From Cohnella cholangitidis (GTDB taxonomy: Bacteria; Bacillota; Bacilli; Paenibacillales; Paenibacillaceae): a stretch of 64,000 nt of DNA. Below the pieces are notes generated by a model that saw only the letters and a list, made by a program, of their open reading frames with translations, was not told the DNA's origin and searched no databases. Where the stretch lies: assembly GCF_014107495.1 (NCBI RefSeq), contig NZ_CP041969.1, positions 4,203,501-4,267,500 of the forward strand, written 5' to 3'. Shown in pieces: positions 16,522 through 26,454 of this stretch (its first letter is position 1; the number at the start of each line of letters is the position of its first letter). Position numbers and translations under genes: made by a program.

Positions 16522-18504
16522 ATGCGAAATTTATCCGTCTCCACAGCTACTTCACTCAAGAATATAACGATACAGGATGACTTTTGGTCCCCCTATATTT
16601 CATTAGTCCGCGACGTCGTTGTTCCTTATCAATGGGAGGCGCTGAATGACCGGATCGAGGGGACGGAGCCGAGTCACGCGATTAAAAATTTCAAAATCGC
16701 GGCGGGTTTGGAAGAGGGCGAATTTTACGGAATGGTGTTTCAGGATAGCGACGTTGCCAAGTGGTTGGAGGCGGTAGGGTACTTGTTGGAACTCCAACCG
16801 GATCCTGAATTGGAGACCGTAGCCGATTCCGTAATCGAGATCATCGCCAAAGCCCAACATGCGGACGGTTATCTCAATACCTACTTTACGCTCAAAGAGC
16901 CGAACGGCAGATGGACGAATCTAGCGGAGTGCCATGAATTATACTGCGCGGGACACTTGATCGAGGCCGCGGTCGCTTATCACAAGGCGACAGGCAAGAA
17001 TCAGATCATGAGCGTGGCTTGCAAGCTGGCGGACTGCATCGACGAAGCTTTCGGTCCGGAAGAGGGCAAGATCAAAGGCTACGACGGGCATCAGGAAATC
17101 GAGCTGGCTCTTATGAAGCTTTATCACGCTACCGGGCAAGAAAGATACTTGAGGCTTAGCCGATTTTTTCTCGACCAACGCGGACAGCTTCCTCACTTCT
17201 ACGACGAGGAATATGAACGGCGCCAAGGATCGATCCACTTCCCGAGCTTACGAATGGCGAAGGATAGATCGTATAGCCAAGCGCATCTGCCGGTAAGAAT
17301 GCAGCAGACGGCGGAAGGCCATGCGGTAAGGGTCGTTTACATGCTCGCCGGAATGGCGGACGTCGCGGCCGAAACCGGCGACGAAGATTTGCTGCAAGCT
17401 TGCCGGGCGCTCTGGAAAAATATCGTCACGAAGCGGATGTACATTACGGGAGCGATCGGATCGATGGCTCATGGCGAAGCGTTCACGTTGGATTACGACT
17501 TGCCGAGCGATACGGCCTATGCCGAAACTTGCGCTTCAATAGGATTGATCTTCTTCGCGCAGAGGATGCTCGGCATCGAGCCGAAGGGCGAATACGCCGA
17601 CGTCTTGGAGCGCGCCCTGTACAACACGGTTATCGGAGGCATGTCGCGGGACGGCAAACATTTCTTCTACGTCAATCCGCTCGAGGTGTGGCCCGAAGCG
17701 AACCGCGTGAACAAAAACTTCGAGCATGTGAAGGTAGAGCGCCAGCAATGGTTCGGTTGCGCGTGCTGCCCGCCTAACATCGCGAGATTGCTCGCTTCCC
17801 TAGGCTCTTATATTTACTCGGTGAAAGACAACACGGCTTATGTGCATTTATATATCGGAAGCCAAATCCAATTGGAACTGGCGGGACAGAAGGTTCATCT
17901 CGTGCAGCAATCGGAGTTGCCGTGGGAAGGAGTCGTTCGCTTCGAGGTGGGATTGCAGACGGCGGCTAGATTTAAGTTAGCTTTGCGCATTCCCGACTGG
18001 AGCGGCGAGCCCGAAATTCGCATTAACGGCGAGGGGCTAACGATCTCTTCCGATCAACGGACAGACGGCTACGTCGTTATCGACCGCCAATGGGGGCCAG
18101 GCGATATCGTTCATCTCGTGCTGCCGATGCCGGTTCAACCGATGAAGGGCAATCCTCTTATCCGCGAGACGATCGGCAAGATCGCATTCCAGAGAGGCCC
18201 GATGGTTTACTGCCTAGAGGAAGCGGACAACGGCCCGAATCTTCACCAATTGGTCGTGAAATCCGACGCCGATAAGCAAGTCGCCTTCGAATCGGGCTTG
18301 TTGGGAGGTTTGCAGTCGATTACGGTTCCCGCTTACCGAATCCGGGAAGAAGGATGGGCGGATAAGTTATATCAGGCCAACATCGACATGAAGCTAGAGG
18401 CAACGACCGCACGGTTCATTCCCTATTTCGCTTGGGCAAACCGAGGCTCGGGGGAAATGAGGGTATGGGTGGCCGAGACGATGGCATCAACCAAATTCAT
18501 ATAA
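16522..18504 (+). CDS. GH127 beta-L-arabinofuranosidase
   Basis: Cytoplasmic enzyme of 660 residues without a signal peptide. It resembles HypBA1-type beta-L-arabinofuranosidases: IQDDFWSPYISLVR at the start, DGYLNTYFTL, YCAGHLIEAAVAYHKATGK, and GHQEIELALMKLYHATG. The (alpha/alpha)6 core contains the zinc/catalytic site: Glu in AYAETCASIG and the paired cysteines in FGCACCPPNIARLLAS, the Cys nucleophile and Zn ligands in this family. I chose ATG 16522, eight bases after AAGGGG, over the adjacent TTG. It would release beta-linked L-arabinofuranose from short oligomers brought in by the importer that follows. Confidence 0.85.
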   Translation: MRNLSVSTATSLKNITIQDDFWSPYISLVRDVVVPYQWEALNDRIEGTEPSHAIKNFKIAAGLEEGEFYGMVFQDSDVAKWLEAVGYLLELQPDPELETVADSVIEIIAKAQHADGYLNTYFTLKEPNGRWTNLAECHELYCAGHLIEAAVAYHKATGKNQIMSVACKLADCIDEAFGPEEGKIKGYDGHQEIELALMKLYHATGQERYLRLSRFFLDQRGQLPHFYDEEYERRQGSIHFPSLRMAKDRSYSQAHLPVRMQQTAEGHAVRVVYMLAGMADVAAETGDEDLLQACRALWKNIVTKRMYITGAIGSMAHGEAFTLDYDLPSDTAYAETCASIGLIFFAQRMLGIEPKGEYADVLERALYNTVIGGMSRDGKHFFYVNPLEVWPEANRVNKNFEHVKVERQQWFGCACCPPNIARLLASLGSYIYSVKDNTAYVHLYIGSQIQLELAGQKVHLVQQSELPWEGVVRFEVGLQTAARFKLALRIPDWSGEPEIRINGEGLTISSDQRTDGYVVIDRQWGPGDIVHLVLPMPVQPMKGNPLIRETIGKIAFQRGPMVYCLEEADNGPNLHQLVVKSDADKQVAFESGLLGGLQSITVPAYRIREEGWADKLYQANIDMKLEATTARFIPYFAWANRGSGEMRVWVAETMASTKFI

Positions 18505-18657
18505 ACGCTTCTGATTTGGATTCTGACTCTGGTCAGGGAGGGAAGTACATGGAATAGTCGTTCCGAAGTGCAACCTCGTAAAGCAGAATGATTATTCCCT
18601 GCGCAAGTGGGAGGAATTGGAGAAAGAGCACGAATTAAATAAAATGGAGGGGTTTGC

Positions 18658-20100
18658 GTGAAGGTGATGAAAAGAAGCTTGGAGAACGGGACAATGAAAG
18701 CAGGAAAGAAACTCGGGGTAGGCCTGCTCGCGGCTGCAGTGGTCTTCGGTGTCGTAGGTTGCGGGAACAACGACGAGAAAACCAACACAGCGGCACCATC
18801 GGGAGAGGCTTCGAAATCGCCGGAGAAATCGCCTTCCAAGACGGAGAAGGTCAAGCTTACCTATTCGATGTGGGGAACCGCGGAAGAAGGAACCAAAGTC
18901 CAGGAAACGGCGGACAAATTTAATGCTTCCCAAGACAAAATCGAAGTCGAAGTGCTTGCGATTCCTTACGAAAACTACATGACCAAGTTGAATACGATGG
19001 CAACGGCTGGCCAATTGCCGGATGCGGGGATGATGCGGGAGGATGGCGTCATCCAGTGGTCCTCCGAAGGCATGCTGAATGATGTAAGCGCCATGTACGA
19101 AGGAAGCGACAGCAAGCCGCTGGATAGCTTGGCTTACACCTATCAAGGCAAGCCCGTAGCCTATGCGGCTGCCAACGAAATCCTTCTCCTGTATTACAAC
19201 AAAGACATGTTCGACAAAGCGGGCGTGCCATATCCTCCAAATGCGCTGGATAAAGCATGGACATGGGACGAATTCGTAGAAACGGCCAAGAAGCTGACGA
19301 ATGACAAAAACGGCAAACATCCCGGCGAAGACGGCTTTGATTCGCAGAGCATCGTTCAGTACGGCGCATCCGTCGAAAATCTGACGTGGCAGTTGGAAGC
19401 CTGGACGCTTACCAATGGCGGAGGTTTCTATAACGACGACGGGACAGAGGTGAGAATCGGGGAAGACGCCAGCGTCGAAGCGATTCAGAAAGTCGCGGAT
19501 CTGTACTTGAAGGATCATGTTGCTCCGTTGTCCGTTGGACAGACCGATGACGGCATTCAGCGCACCATTATTGCAGGAACGGTCGCCATGGCCACGAACG
19601 GCCAGTGGAACATCGGAACTAGCTTGAATGCGGCCAAGGAAGCAGGGCTGAAATATGGCGTAGCCGTATTGCCTTACATGAAGGAAAAGGTTACCCTCAA
19701 TACGGGCGGCGCAAATGTCGTATTTTCCCAGACCAAGCATCCGCAAGAAGCGATGGAATGGCTTAAGTGGTACGGTCAAGAAGAAAACAACTGGGGACTC
19801 ATCTCATCGGGAATCTGGATGCCGGTGCTGGATAAGTGGTATAAGGATGAAACTCTCACCCGTAAATGGGTCGAAAATCCGAACTTCCCTCCGTATGACG
19901 AATACAAGTCCGCGGTAGTCGATTATGCGTCTTCCTCCGCCGCGAGGCCGGCTTCCTGGTTCTTTACGAATCATACGACGGAATTCAATACCTTGCTCGC
20001 ATCGGTTCTTGGGGACGTTTGGACCGGAAAGACGACCGCGAAGGAAGCGATTTCCAAAAACCTCGATGCTTTGAAAGCGGCAAATAAAGGCACGAAATAA
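18658..20100 (+). CDS. CUT1 ABC importer, substrate-binding lipoprotein
   Basis: Solute-binding protein of 480 residues. The likely start is GTG 18658, seven bases after GGAGG. This gives a 12-residue N-terminal extension before a lipoprotein signal (MKAGKKLGVGLLAAAVVFG, lipobox VVGC). A Ser/Lys/Glu-rich linker runs to about residue 60. The mature part has SBP-1 features: LTYSMWGTAEEGTKVQETADKFN at the start, PDAGMMRED, LLLYYNKDMFDKAGVPYPP and WTWDEFVETAKKLT. The ligand is unknown. Proximity to GH127 suggests an arabinofuranoside-containing oligomer. Confidence 0.82.
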   Translation: MKVMKRSLENGTMKAGKKLGVGLLAAAVVFGVVGCGNNDEKTNTAAPSGEASKSPEKSPSKTEKVKLTYSMWGTAEEGTKVQETADKFNASQDKIEVEVLAIPYENYMTKLNTMATAGQLPDAGMMREDGVIQWSSEGMLNDVSAMYEGSDSKPLDSLAYTYQGKPVAYAAANEILLLYYNKDMFDKAGVPYPPNALDKAWTWDEFVETAKKLTNDKNGKHPGEDGFDSQSIVQYGASVENLTWQLEAWTLTNGGGFYNDDGTEVRIGEDASVEAIQKVADLYLKDHVAPLSVGQTDDGIQRTIIAGTVAMATNGQWNIGTSLNAAKEAGLKYGVAVLPYMKEKVTLNTGGANVVFSQTKHPQEAMEWLKWYGQEENNWGLISSGIWMPVLDKWYKDETLTRKWVENPNFPPYDEYKSAVVDYASSSAARPASWFFTNHTTEFNTLLASVLGDVWTGKTTAKEAISKNLDALKAANKGTK

Positions 20101-20108
20101 AGGATAGG

Positions 20109-20148
20109 AAGGATGACCGCCAAAATCGCGCAAGTGGCGGTCATCCTT
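20109..20148 (+). other. Stable hairpin between binding-protein and permease genes
   Basis: Perfect 14-bp stem (20109-20122 and 20135-20148) with a 12-base loop and no T-run after it. Such hairpins after the binding-protein gene usually protect the upstream message or reduce read-through, so that the binding protein is made in excess over the permeases. Confidence 0.75.
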
Positions 20149-20171
20149 CATAACGGGGTGGGGAGCGAGTT

Positions 20172-21095
20172 ATGGAAATCATCAACAAAACGACGAGACG
20201 CCGTTCACGCATTCATTCCAGCGAGGAACGAGTTGCTTATCTATGCTTGATTCCGGCCTTTCTAGGACTGATCTTCTTGACTTATGCGCCTCTTGTGGGG
20301 GTGCTGGGAATCAGTATGACGAATTGGACAGGGTTGACCAAACCCGAATTCGTCGGCTTCGAAAATTATGTCAATCTGTTTACTACCGATCCTTATCTTA
20401 AAGATTCGATTATCGCGACGATCTACTTCGCCGTATTATCCGTCGCCGGAAGCATGATTTATTCGCTTTTTATCGCGATGCTGTTGAACCGAAAAATTCC
20501 GGCCAGAGGTTTTTTCAGAGCCGTATTTTACGTGCCTTATGTTTTGCCGGCTGTTGCCATATACGTAGGATGGTCCTGGCTGTACGAGGCGAATTTCGGA
20601 TTTTTCAATTATCTCCTCTCCGAAATGGGACTGGATAAAGTTCTCTTTATCGCGGATTCCAATTATGTGGTTCCCTCTCTGTCTTTGATTGCGGTCTGGC
20701 TGTCCGGGAACTTGATCGTTATTTTTTTGGCCGGGCTTCAGAACGTTCCGAGAGTCTATCATGAAGCGGCTGAAATGGATGGCGCGAATGGCTGGAAACG
20801 CTTAAGGCATATCACCTTGCCCACGATCTCGCCGATCATCTTTTACAACTTGTTGATGAGTCTGATCGCTAATCTCCAAATCATTACGCCAGCCCTTGCT
20901 CTAACGAACGGAGGTCCGGGCAATTCTTCCCGATTCATGACTTATCTGATGTACGATCAGGCTTTCGTCAATTACAAGCTGGGCTACGCTTGTGCGACGA
21001 CCTTTATCATTTTCGCCATCCTTGCCGCTTTTACCGCCGTGTTGTTCAAGACGTCAAGCCGGTGGATCTTTTCCGAAGGGGGCGACGAGAAATGA
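20172..21095 (+). CDS. CUT1 ABC importer permease (MalF/UgpA type)
   Basis: Membrane subunit of 307 residues with about six helices, the first near residues 25-47. The EAA loop is HEAAEMDGANGWKRLRHITLP near residue 200. It follows the binding-protein gene after a hairpin and has a GGGGTGGGGAGCG ribosome region. The four-base overlap ATGA with the next gene shows coupled synthesis of the two permeases. No ATPase gene is present. Confidence 0.87.
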   Translation: MEIINKTTRRRSRIHSSEERVAYLCLIPAFLGLIFLTYAPLVGVLGISMTNWTGLTKPEFVGFENYVNLFTTDPYLKDSIIATIYFAVLSVAGSMIYSLFIAMLLNRKIPARGFFRAVFYVPYVLPAVAIYVGWSWLYEANFGFFNYLLSEMGLDKVLFIADSNYVVPSLSLIAVWLSGNLIVIFLAGLQNVPRVYHEAAEMDGANGWKRLRHITLPTISPIIFYNLLMSLIANLQIITPALALTNGGPGNSSRFMTYLMYDQAFVNYKLGYACATTFIIFAILAAFTAVLFKTSSRWIFSEGGDEK

Positions 21096-21961
21096 GCGAA
21101 GCCGTATACGGCAGACTAAAGAGCAAAAAACGCAATGATCGAATGATGAACTTCCTAACGCTTGTCGTCGTCGTTTTCTGCGCTATTCTAGTCCTCTTTC
21201 CGATTTGGTGGATATTCCGTACGTCGCTAATGACGAATGCCGAGATTTACAAATATCCGCCATCTCTAATACCGGAAAATTGGCTATTTTCTAACTATGA
21301 TAAAACACTGGAAATATTCAAGTTTTGGAAATATTTATGGAATACGATGGTGATTATCGTTCCTTCCTGTTTGGCGGGAACCTTTACGGCCACCTTGTGC
21401 GGATATGCCTTCGCGAGATTGCGGTTTCGGGGCAAAAGTTTGATCTGGGCCCTTTGTATCGGTTCGATGCTTTTACCTACCATGGTTACGCTCATTCCGC
21501 TGTACATTGGGTGGACGCGGGGTCTGGGGCTTAATGACAGCTATCTGCCATTGATTCTTCCTTATTTCTGCGGGGGCGGCGCTTTTAATATCTTTTTGAT
21601 CCGACAGTTTATCATGTCGATACCGAGAGAGCTCGACCAAGCGGCAACGATCGACGGCGCCGGATACTTACGCATCTTGTTCAGCATTATTATGCCGGCG
21701 ATCAAGCCCGCCATGATCGTCGTCGCGTTGTTTATCTTTATCGGCCTATGGAACGATTTGCTCCAACAGATGATTTACATTAATTCGAGCGACAAATACA
21801 CCATTGCGCTGGGGCTTACCAATTTTAGAGGGCAATTAAAGTCGGATTGGTCGCTGACGATGGCGGCCACGTGCCTGTCCTTTGCGCCGGGCGTCATTTT
21901 CTACCTGGTTGGTCAAAAGTACTTCGTAGAAGGAATCACGATGACCGGAATAAAAAGTTAG
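21092..21961 (+). CDS. CUT1 ABC importer permease (MalG/UgpE type)
   Basis: Membrane subunit of 289 residues. The start is ATG 21092, overlapping the previous stop; the longer frame from 20990 lies inside the partner gene. Six helices are expected. The EAA loop reads DQAATIDGAGYLRILFSIIMP near residue 190, and the end, FVEGITMTGIKS, is the standard MalG-type C-terminus. It completes the importer whose binding protein is at 18658. Confidence 0.87.
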   Translation: MSEAVYGRLKSKKRNDRMMNFLTLVVVVFCAILVLFPIWWIFRTSLMTNAEIYKYPPSLIPENWLFSNYDKTLEIFKFWKYLWNTMVIIVPSCLAGTFTATLCGYAFARLRFRGKSLIWALCIGSMLLPTMVTLIPLYIGWTRGLGLNDSYLPLILPYFCGGGAFNIFLIRQFIMSIPRELDQAATIDGAGYLRILFSIIMPAIKPAMIVVALFIFIGLWNDLLQQMIYINSSDKYTIALGLTNFRGQLKSDWSLTMAATCLSFAPGVIFYLVGQKYFVEGITMTGIKS

Positions 21962-22036
21962 TCCGGATACCTTGAACATGGCCACAATCCGCAAGGATGT
22001 AGCACATAAACAACAACGATTTGGGGGAGTTATGAA

Positions 22037-23401
22037 ATGCGTAATAAAGTTGTTTTATTGCTAGGTGTTGCATTAATGCTGTTAACGGTATTGTCTGCTT
22101 GCGGCAACAACAACAACAACGAAGCCAGCCCTTCGGCATCGGCGCCTGCCAGCGAGTCCGCGCCGGCATCGGATTCGGCTTCCGAAAGCGCGGCTCCGGC
22201 CGCGGAACCGACAAAGCTAACCTTGTGGACGTTCGTGCAACAGCATGCCGATTATTACAAGTTTATGGCGGATAGCTGGAATGCGGCGAATCCGGATCAA
22301 CCGATCGAGCTGGATGCGCAAAATATCCCTTATGACGACATGCACACAAGGTTGCTGCTCGCGCTTCAATCCGGCGAAGGAGCGCCTGATTTGGTAGATA
22401 TCGAACAGAGCAAGTTCCCGAATTTCATGAAAGGGACGGTACAGCTCGCGGAATTAAACGATATCGTCGAGCCTGAAATCCCGAACATCGTGAAATCCCG
22501 CGTAGATATTTACAGCAAAGACGGCAAGTACTATGGCGTAGATCTGCATGTCGGCGCAACCGTTATGTACTATAACAAGGAATTGATGGATGCCGCGGGC
22601 GTTAATCCGGACGATATTAAACTGTGGTCCGACGTGGAGAAATTTGGTAAAATCGTCGTCGAGAAAACGGGCAAGCCGTTCATCACGTTCGAAGGAGCGG
22701 GCAACTGGTCATGGTGGCCGGCGATCAACCAGCTTAAATCCGATCAAGTCGGCGTCAACGGCGAAGTCACGGTGGACGATCCGCGCAATATCGAAGCTAT
22801 GAAATTTTTCCAAAAACTAGTGAACGAGAAAATCGCGGCCGTTGCGCCGGGAGCGGGACACGATACGCCTGAGTACAAAGCCTTCATGAACGACGGCGGA
22901 GCCGCATCCGTATTCATGCCGTTCTGGTTCATGAACCGCTTTACGGACGAAATGCCCGATCTGAAAGGAAAAATGATTTTGCGTCCGATGCCTGCGTGGG
23001 AAGAAGGCGGCAACCGTTCGGCCGGTATGGGCGGTACGGGGCTATCGATTACGAACCAAACGAAATCTCTCGATTTGTCCAAGAAATTCCTCTCATATGC
23101 TAAGCTTTCTAAAGAAGGCAACATTCAAGTATGGAAACAGCTTGGAATGGATCCTATCCGCACGGAAGTATGGAGCGATCCGGCGATGAAAGAACCGAAC
23201 AAGTTCACGGACTACTTCGGTACCGATATTTTCGATACTTTGCTGGAAATCAAAGACGAGATTTATCCGGTTAACATTCGCGAGATTTCGCCTAAAGTGT
23301 TCGATGCGATCCGCAACGAAGCAATCCCTAAAATCTTCCAATTCAACGAAGATCCAGAGGCCGTGCTCAAGAAGATTGCCGACACGCTCCGCAAAGGCTA
23401 A
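22037..23401 (+). CDS. AraN-like arabinooligosaccharide-binding lipoprotein (copy 1)
   Basis: Solute-binding protein of 454 residues with lipobox LSAC at about residue 22, a run of Asn and an unusually long Ala/Ser/Pro linker to about residue 58. The mature domain resembles Bacillus AraN: TLWTFVQQHADYYKFM, PYDDMHTRLLLALQSGEGAPD, DLHVGATVMYYNKELMDAAG, FMNDGGAASVFMPFWFMNR and RSAGMGGTG. It is clearly paralogous to the protein at 42510, with the same motifs in the same order. It is followed by its own permease pair but again no ATPase. Start ATG after GGGGGAG. Confidence 0.82.
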   Translation: MRNKVVLLLGVALMLLTVLSACGNNNNNEASPSASAPASESAPASDSASESAAPAAEPTKLTLWTFVQQHADYYKFMADSWNAANPDQPIELDAQNIPYDDMHTRLLLALQSGEGAPDLVDIEQSKFPNFMKGTVQLAELNDIVEPEIPNIVKSRVDIYSKDGKYYGVDLHVGATVMYYNKELMDAAGVNPDDIKLWSDVEKFGKIVVEKTGKPFITFEGAGNWSWWPAINQLKSDQVGVNGEVTVDDPRNIEAMKFFQKLVNEKIAAVAPGAGHDTPEYKAFMNDGGAASVFMPFWFMNRFTDEMPDLKGKMILRPMPAWEEGGNRSAGMGGTGLSITNQTKSLDLSKKFLSYAKLSKEGNIQVWKQLGMDPIRTEVWSDPAMKEPNKFTDYFGTDIFDTLLEIKDEIYPVNIREISPKVFDAIRNEAIPKIFQFNEDPEAVLKKIADTLRKG

Positions 23402-23446
23402 GCGAACTACCGAAATAACGGTTATACGGCAAATCAAGTTGAATTG

Positions 23447-23484
23447 TCCGGCATTGCCGCACGGTTTCCGTCGGCGATGCCGGA
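23447..23484 (+). other. Hairpin between AraN-like gene and its permeases
   Basis: Thirteen-pair stem (23447-23459 and 23472-23484, one G-T pair) with a 12-base loop and no T-run, at the same position in the operon as the hairpin at 20109. Confidence 0.7.
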
Positions 23485-23521
23485 TATATTTCGAACCAGA
23501 GAAAGAAAAGGTGGGAGAACG

Positions 23522-24448
23522 ATGCAAACACAGAAGAAGGCCGCTCGCGGGAAACCGATCGTCAAATCCCGGTGGAGCATCTCACCGAAGCAAGCGCCTT
23601 ATATATTCATAATGCCCTTTATCCTGTCGTTCCTCGTTTTTTTCTCTTATCCGCTCGTCGATGCGATTATCATGAGCTTCCAGCAAGTGCTCCCGGGAAG
23701 CGTGAAGTTCGTCGGCTTCGATAACTATAGGAAACTTTTTAACGATGACTTCTTGCGGGCGCTGCTGAACAATACGAGATATACGTTCTGGACTCTTCTT
23801 GTCCTCATTCCGTTGCCGCTGGTTCTGTCGGTTTTGCTGAATTCCAAACGAATGAAAGCCAGTCATTTTTTTCGTTCCACTTTGTTTATTCCGGCTCTGA
23901 CATCCATCGTCGTCGCGGGTATTATTTTCCGTCTGGTTTTCAGCGAGCTGGATGGCGCCATTATGAACTCCTTAATTCGACTATTCGGACTCGAAAGCCA
24001 GAAGTGGCTCATGAGTTCATCTCTTAGCATGTTCGCGCTTGTCGTCTTGGCCACTTGGCGGTGGGCCGGGATTAATATGCTGTACTTTTTGTCTGCTCTC
24101 CAGAACATTCCCAAGGAGCTGTACGAATCCGCGGAATTAGACGGGGCGGGCACGCTAGGCAAATTTTTCCGAATCACGCTGCCTTTGCTTAAACCTATCA
24201 GCCTATACGTTTTTACGATTACCATCTATGGCGGTTATGCGATGTTCACGGAAAGCTTCATGTTATGGGGAAGCCGGGGGTCGCCGCAGAACGTCGGGCT
24301 TACGATGGTAGGCTACATCTATCAGCAGGGATTCCAATACTTCGATCTAGGCTTCGGCTCTACGATCGGGATCACGCTGTTAGCCATTACCTTGCTTGTC
24401 AGCTTGCTTCAGTTAAATCTACTCGGCTTTTTCAAGAAGGAGGACTAA
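23522..24448 (+). CDS. AraP-like ABC permease (copy 1)
   Basis: Permease of 308 residues; start ATG 23522 after GGTGGGAG, in preference to an upstream frame that runs through the hairpin. There is a polar N-terminal tail of about 22 residues, then YIFIMPFILSFLVFFSYPLVDAIIMSF as the first helix and MalF-like start motif. The EAA loop is YESAELDGAGTLGKFFRITLPLL near residue 205. YIYQQGFQYFDLGFGS near residue 275 is nearly identical to the matching segment of the paralogue at 43.9 kb. Confidence 0.85.
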   Translation: MQTQKKAARGKPIVKSRWSISPKQAPYIFIMPFILSFLVFFSYPLVDAIIMSFQQVLPGSVKFVGFDNYRKLFNDDFLRALLNNTRYTFWTLLVLIPLPLVLSVLLNSKRMKASHFFRSTLFIPALTSIVVAGIIFRLVFSELDGAIMNSLIRLFGLESQKWLMSSSLSMFALVVLATWRWAGINMLYFLSALQNIPKELYESAELDGAGTLGKFFRITLPLLKPISLYVFTITIYGGYAMFTESFMLWGSRGSPQNVGLTMVGYIYQQGFQYFDLGFGSTIGITLLAITLLVSLLQLNLLGFFKKED

Positions 24449-24452
24449 ATAG

Positions 24453-25307
24453 ATGGGAGAGAAACGCTCAACCTTCTCCGCTTCTTCGCTGCTCCTGCTA
24501 TTGTTGTTCGCCGTTCTTGCCGTATTGGCTTTGTTCCCGTTATATGCCTTGTTCTTGGCGTCGATTAAGCCGGCTTCGGAATTGTTTCGTTACGGCTTGA
24601 ACGTGCGGTTAGACTTCGACGTGATGACGTTGGCGAATTACAAATCGATCTTCTCGGGCAAAGGCGGAGCGCAAAACTATTTCGATTGGTATCGGAACAG
24701 CTTGGTGATCACGATCCTGTTCACGTTCATTTGCTTATTGTTGTCCTCGATGGTCGGCTATGGCTTGGCCATGTATCGGTTCAAAGGCCGAACGTTCGTG
24801 TTCACGTTGGTGCTTGCCGTCATGATGATTCCGGTGGAAATCATAATTCTTCCGTTGTACAAGTTGTCGATCGATTTGCTGATTATCGATTCGATCTGGG
24901 GAGTTATTCTACCGTTCGTCGTAGCGCCTTTGCCGATCTTTTTCTTCAGGCAATTCGCTCTAGGCTTGCCAAAGGATTTCATGGATGCGGGCAGAATCGA
25001 CGGTTGCTCCGAGATGGGTATTTTCTTCAAGATTATGGTTCCGCTAATGCTGCCCGCATTCGGGGCGATGACGATATTGCAGGCGCTGTTCAGCTGGAAC
25101 AACTTCCTCTGGCCCGTTATCGTGCTTAGAACTGCCGAAAAATTTACGCTGCCGATTGGACTATCCGGGTTGCTGTCTCCGGCCAGCAACAATTATGAAG
25201 TACTGCTTGCGGGTTCCGTCATGACGATCGTACCGATATTGGCGTTGTTCCTGTTGTTCCAACGTTTTTTCATCGAAGGCCTTACGGTGGGCGGAGTGAA
25301 AGGGTAA
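24453..25307 (+). CDS. AraQ-like ABC permease (copy 1)
   Basis: Permease of 284 residues, four bases after its partner, with AAGGAGGACTAAATAG as ribosome region. It has about six helices. The EAA-like loop is MDAGRIDGCSEMGIFFKIMVPLM near residue 175, where Gly/Cys replace the usual Ala, as in AraQ. The end, FFIEGLTVGGVKG, is conserved and shared with the paralogue at 44.9 kb. Last gene of the operon; a bidirectional terminator follows. Confidence 0.85.
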   Translation: MGEKRSTFSASSLLLLLLFAVLAVLALFPLYALFLASIKPASELFRYGLNVRLDFDVMTLANYKSIFSGKGGAQNYFDWYRNSLVITILFTFICLLLSSMVGYGLAMYRFKGRTFVFTLVLAVMMIPVEIIILPLYKLSIDLLIIDSIWGVILPFVVAPLPIFFFRQFALGLPKDFMDAGRIDGCSEMGIFFKIMVPLMLPAFGAMTILQALFSWNNFLWPVIVLRTAEKFTLPIGLSGLLSPASNNYEVLLAGSVMTIVPILALFLLFQRFFIEGLTVGGVKG

Positions 25308-25327
25308 CGATGTAAAGCTTATAGCAG

Positions 25328-25362
25328 GAGCCGATTCGTTCAAGCCGGATCGGCTCTTTTCT
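25328..25362 (+). terminator. Terminator between AraQ-like gene and the germination operon
   Basis: Stem GAGCCGAT/ATCGGCTC (25328-25335 and 25349-25356) followed by T-rich TTTTCTT. It overlaps the last codons of the convergent gerAB-type gene. Confidence 0.75.
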
Positions 25363-26437
25363 TGCGAATCAAATGAACTGCGATAAGCAGGAGAGGAAGG
25401 AGCAGGGCGTTGGCGAAGTCCCAGAGAGGGAACATTCGCTTCAGTAGATCGTTATAATACACGACGTTCGGAGTTATGGCGTACGCAATACCGAAAAACA
25501 GAAATCCTGCCGGCATGATGAGCGTCCGATCGTCGCGGACGCCGAACAACTGTGAAAAGCCTCTCACGAACCCATAGCCGTACAAGATCGTTTTGAAGAA
25601 GGTCGAGATGATCCAGATGAGGGCGAGAAAGGCTTCAACCCGCTCGAAGAATCGCCCGATGCTGATTTTTTTGGCCAATGCGTATGTCGGATACACCTGG
25701 TGAGCGGTAATATACGATCCGAGCACGAGGATGCAGACGATGATGACGGAAATCAAGACTAGCCCCCCGATCGCCGCGGCTAGGAAATAGTCCCTGCCGG
25801 TATGCGCCTTCCTATCGACGAGAGGGAACAACATCAGAAAAATGATCATTTCCGCGTATGGAAACACGATTACATAAACCGACCCATGAAACACCGGTAA
25901 CCACCCATGGCCCAACATCGGCTGCAACCGATCCATTTTAACCTGCGGGAGCAGGCACAACAGCAATGCCATCAGGAAGACGATGAACCAAGGAAAAAGG
26001 AGCTCGGCAGACAGAGAGATCGTGACGATCCCGCTGCGAAGCGCCCACACTAGCAATAAGATTAAGAGCAAGTGAATGGCGCGAATCGGAGTCTCCGGCA
26101 TCATCTGCGTCGTGATGAAATCCCCGACTTCTCGTAACAAACCGCACGTGCTTATTAAGAAATAAAAGATAATTAGGCTGGATACAGCGCCGCCAAGCCA
26201 CCTGCCCAGCAATGTCCGATTGAATTCGATTAGAGTCGATTGGGGATACATGCGGCTAACCGCGTAGAGCAATCCGGCGATCAGTACTCCGATCATAACG
26301 CCGATGACGCCGCTGATCCAGGCATCTTCCTTGGCGAAAACCGTCACTAGGCTTGGAGCGATTAGGATGGAGTCGCCGATGACCACGAGAATGACGAGAA
26401 TCGCCAGCTGTTGCACGCTGATTTTGCCATTGGCCAT
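25340..26437 (-). CDS. GerAB-type germinant receptor subunit (spore permease)
   Basis: Integral membrane protein of 365 residues with about ten helices, of the GerAB/amino-acid-permease-like family in the inner spore membrane. I chose ATG 26437 (MANGKISVQQLAILVILVVIG), six bases after a GGAGG-type ribosome site; the longer frame from 26476 overlaps the stop of the gene before. Family signs include the first helix with GDSILIAPS, EVGDFITTQMMPETPIRAI and PYAEMIIFLMLFPLV. In GerA receptors the B subunit is the germinant-binding part. It is the last gene of an A-C-D-B operon. Confidence 0.88.
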   Translation of the reverse strand: MANGKISVQQLAILVILVVIGDSILIAPSLVTVFAKEDAWISGVIGVMIGVLIAGLLYAVSRMYPQSTLIEFNRTLLGRWLGGAVSSLIIFYFLISTCGLLREVGDFITTQMMPETPIRAIHLLLILLLVWALRSGIVTISLSAELLFPWFIVFLMALLLCLLPQVKMDRLQPMLGHGWLPVFHGSVYVIVFPYAEMIIFLMLFPLVDRKAHTGRDYFLAAAIGGLVLISVIIVCILVLGSYITAHQVYPTYALAKKISIGRFFERVEAFLALIWIISTFFKTILYGYGFVRGFSQLFGVRDDRTLIMPAGFLFFGIAYAITPNVVYYNDLLKRMFPLWDFANALLLPLLLIAVHLIRKKRADPA

Positions 26438-26454
26438 AGTGCCGCCTCCGATCG